Shown here one piece after another: positions 32,494 through 33,325 of a DNA stretch of 33,325 nucleotides (position 1 is the first letter of the stretch; each line of letters begins with the position of its first letter). The stretch comes from an uncultured Eubacteriales bacterium (lineage in GTDB: Bacteria > Bacillota > Clostridia > Oscillospirales > CAG-272), in the NCBI GenBank assembly GCA_958352145.1, contig CATWNM010000028.1, forward strand, positions 1 to 33,325, written 5' to 3'. A program made the position numbers and the translations under genes. Below the pieces are notes generated by a model. That model was not told where the DNA came from. It searched no databases and saw only the letters and a list, made by a program, of their open reading frames with translations.

Positions 32494-33028
32494 TGAACCG
32501 CAGTCCTAACTCGTCCATTCTTCTCAATACGCTTTCGACGGGAACCTCGAAGATTTTCGACAATTCCTTTGAAACCTCAAATGCGGAGCCGTTGTTGTAT
32601 TTATCAAACTGCTTTTTAAAGGAAACGGACGGCATCAGCAGGCACGCCGCATAATAATCCACCTGATTCTCCGCGTCCGTTCTGCCGTGCCTGCTTTCCC
32701 GGCAGGCGAATATATTTTCGCGGCCTGCCAGATCATAATGCGCCAGTTCATGCGCGATGATAAAACGCTTTTCATAGTAATCCCGCTTTTGGTTGACGAC
32801 GATCAGCCGGTTTGTCGGCACACCCAAAATTTCGGTTTCCGAGAGATTCACCATGATAAATCCGTCTTCGCTGTCGTCTAAATCCGCAGTTCCCACGACA
32901 AAGCCGAGCGACTGCGCCGCGTCTATAACGTCTACTCCGTTTTCGCTGTCAATATTGATTTCCGCAAGCAAAGCTTCGGCCTTTTGTTCGATCTGCTCTT
33001 TCTCCATCGCATTCAATCCTTTTTTCAT
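32486..33028 (-). CDS. ImmA/IrrE family metallo-endopeptidase
   Basis: The product is about 180 residues. The start at 33028 (MKKGLNAMEKEQIEQKAEAL) has GGAGG nearby; the ATG at 33007 (MEKEQIEQ) is an alternative. It has the zinc-peptidase signature IIAHELAHYDLAG, where His93, Glu94 and His97 form the metal site, and a third ligand candidate Glu120 in DAENQVDYYAACLLMPS, as in the ImmA family. The N-terminal region (VDVIDAAQSLGFVVGTADLD) and the C-terminal ELSKIFEVPVESVLRRMDEL are also typical. ImmA enzymes cleave a repressor (ImmR) to trigger mobile elements or stress responses. Here no ImmR-type gene is adjacent; the partner in the operon is the two-helix membrane protein. Confidence 0.9.
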   Translation of the reverse strand: MKKGLNAMEKEQIEQKAEALLAEINIDSENGVDVIDAAQSLGFVVGTADLDDSEDGFIMVNLSETEILGVPTNRLIVVNQKRDYYEKRFIIAHELAHYDLAGRENIFACRESRHGRTDAENQVDYYAACLLMPSVSFKKQFDKYNNGSAFEVSKELSKIFEVPVESVLRRMDELGLRFND

Positions 33029-33100
33029 AGCGCCTCCGCATCGTCCTCTATGTAGATTAGTATGCGGAGAAAGCCATATCAAATACACTTAATACTATAT

Positions 33101-33128
33101 TTTATACTGCCGCCGGCTGTTTTGTCAA
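33101..33128 (-). promoter_or_regulatory. Promoter of the ImmA-membrane protein operon
   Basis: On the minus strand: TTGACA, a 16-nt spacer, TATAAA. The -35 is perfect and the -10 is one base off consensus. It lies about 70 nt upstream of the start at 33028. Confidence 0.72.
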
Positions 33129-33223
33129 TAGCTTTAGCACAAATCGGCAAAGCGGCCTTGCGATTTTGCCATACAGATTCCGGGATGATCCGGCGAGCTT
33201 TGCGCTTGCAGCGTTTTTGGGCG

Positions 33224-33252
33224 TTGTAAAATAGAAAAACTTGTGGTATCAT
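33224..33252 (+). promoter_or_regulatory. Promoter of the gene at the right edge
   Basis: TTGTAA, a 17-nt spacer and TATCAT, followed by AATAAAA, form a fair plus-strand promoter about 27 nt before the start at 33279. Confidence 0.5.
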
Positions 33253-33278
33253 AATAAAAAAGAAAGGCAGGGATCGCT

Positions 33279-33325
33279 TTGGAACCGATGACGCCGCAGC
33301 AAAAATCCGGCGCAGCCGCTTTTCC
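33279..33325 (+). CDS. Start of an unidentified gene, cut by the window edge
   Basis: TTG at 33279, or ATG at 33288, follows a GGCAGGG-like site and a promoter. Only about 15 residues (MEPMTPQQKSGAAAF) can be read, too few to identify. It is divergent from the ImmA operon, across an AT-rich gap of about 250 nt that contains both promoters and no other gene. Confidence 0.5.
   Translation, partial: MEPMTPQQKSGAAAF

Noticed and set aside
1..33325. CRISPR arrays, tRNA or rRNA genes
   Set aside because: No regularly spaced repeats, no cloverleaf with a CCA-type acceptor and no rRNA-like conserved segments were seen on either strand.

Overview
The window looks like the chromosome of a GC-rich Gram-positive member of the Clostridia (Oscillospiraceae/Christensenellales-like, probably gut-associated). 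The clues are strong AGGAGG-type ribosome binding sites, TTG and GTG starts, an S-layer homology (SLH) surface protein, a lipoprotein sugar-binding protein, AraC-type sugar regulators and clostridial-type phage genes. The taxonomic placement is inferred from gene style only. Nearly everything is on the minus strand.

Region 1 (1-18318) is a carbohydrate-use locus. In transcription order along the minus strand it holds: a GH2 beta-glycosidase coupled to an EamA/DMT-type transporter (17332-14117); a second operon of an unassigned six-hairpin glycosidase-like enzyme and a LacZ-type GH2 beta-galactosidase (13850-8713), driven by a perfect TTGACA-17-TATAAT promoter; an AraC regulator (8226-7447); an ABC sugar-binding lipoprotein without visible permeases (7239-5713); and two secreted beta-solenoid-like surface proteins. 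One of these ends in copper-amine-oxidase-N type stalk domains (5666-4251). The other is a giant protein with a GH43 domain and an SLH anchor that runs off the left edge (3950-1) and carries a +1 frameshift near 3070. A plus-strand AraC regulator (17482-18318) faces the first GH2 gene across a 149-nt gap that contains a 14-bp direct repeat spaced 20 bp apart. The proposed logic is that surface enzymes release oligosaccharides from a plant-type glycan, the binding protein captures them, and intracellular GH2 enzymes finish the digestion.

Region 2 (18483-30005) is a compact 15-gene phage-particle cassette, all on the minus strand. Its order is small terminase-like protein, large terminase, zinc-finger protein, small membrane protein, P22-like portal, scaffold-like protein, major capsid, two connector-like proteins, a propeller-like tail hub, a collagen-like fibre, an XhlA-like protein, an M23 peptidase and two holin-like proteins. 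Almost every junction overlaps. No integrase, repressor, replication gene, tape measure or ejection protein is seen, and both sides are bounded by terminators and intact host-type genes. It is either a trimmed podovirus-like prophage or a domesticated particle or gene-transfer-type system. A palindromic repeat has settled inside it next to the capsid gene.

Region 3 (30154-33325) holds small accessory genes. These are a divergent pair of an XRE regulator and a 100-residue unknown protein with three operator-like repeats between them, a GNAT acetyltransferase, and an ImmA/IrrE-type metallopeptidase overlapping a two-helix membrane protein. A plus-strand gene begins at the right edge and is cut off.
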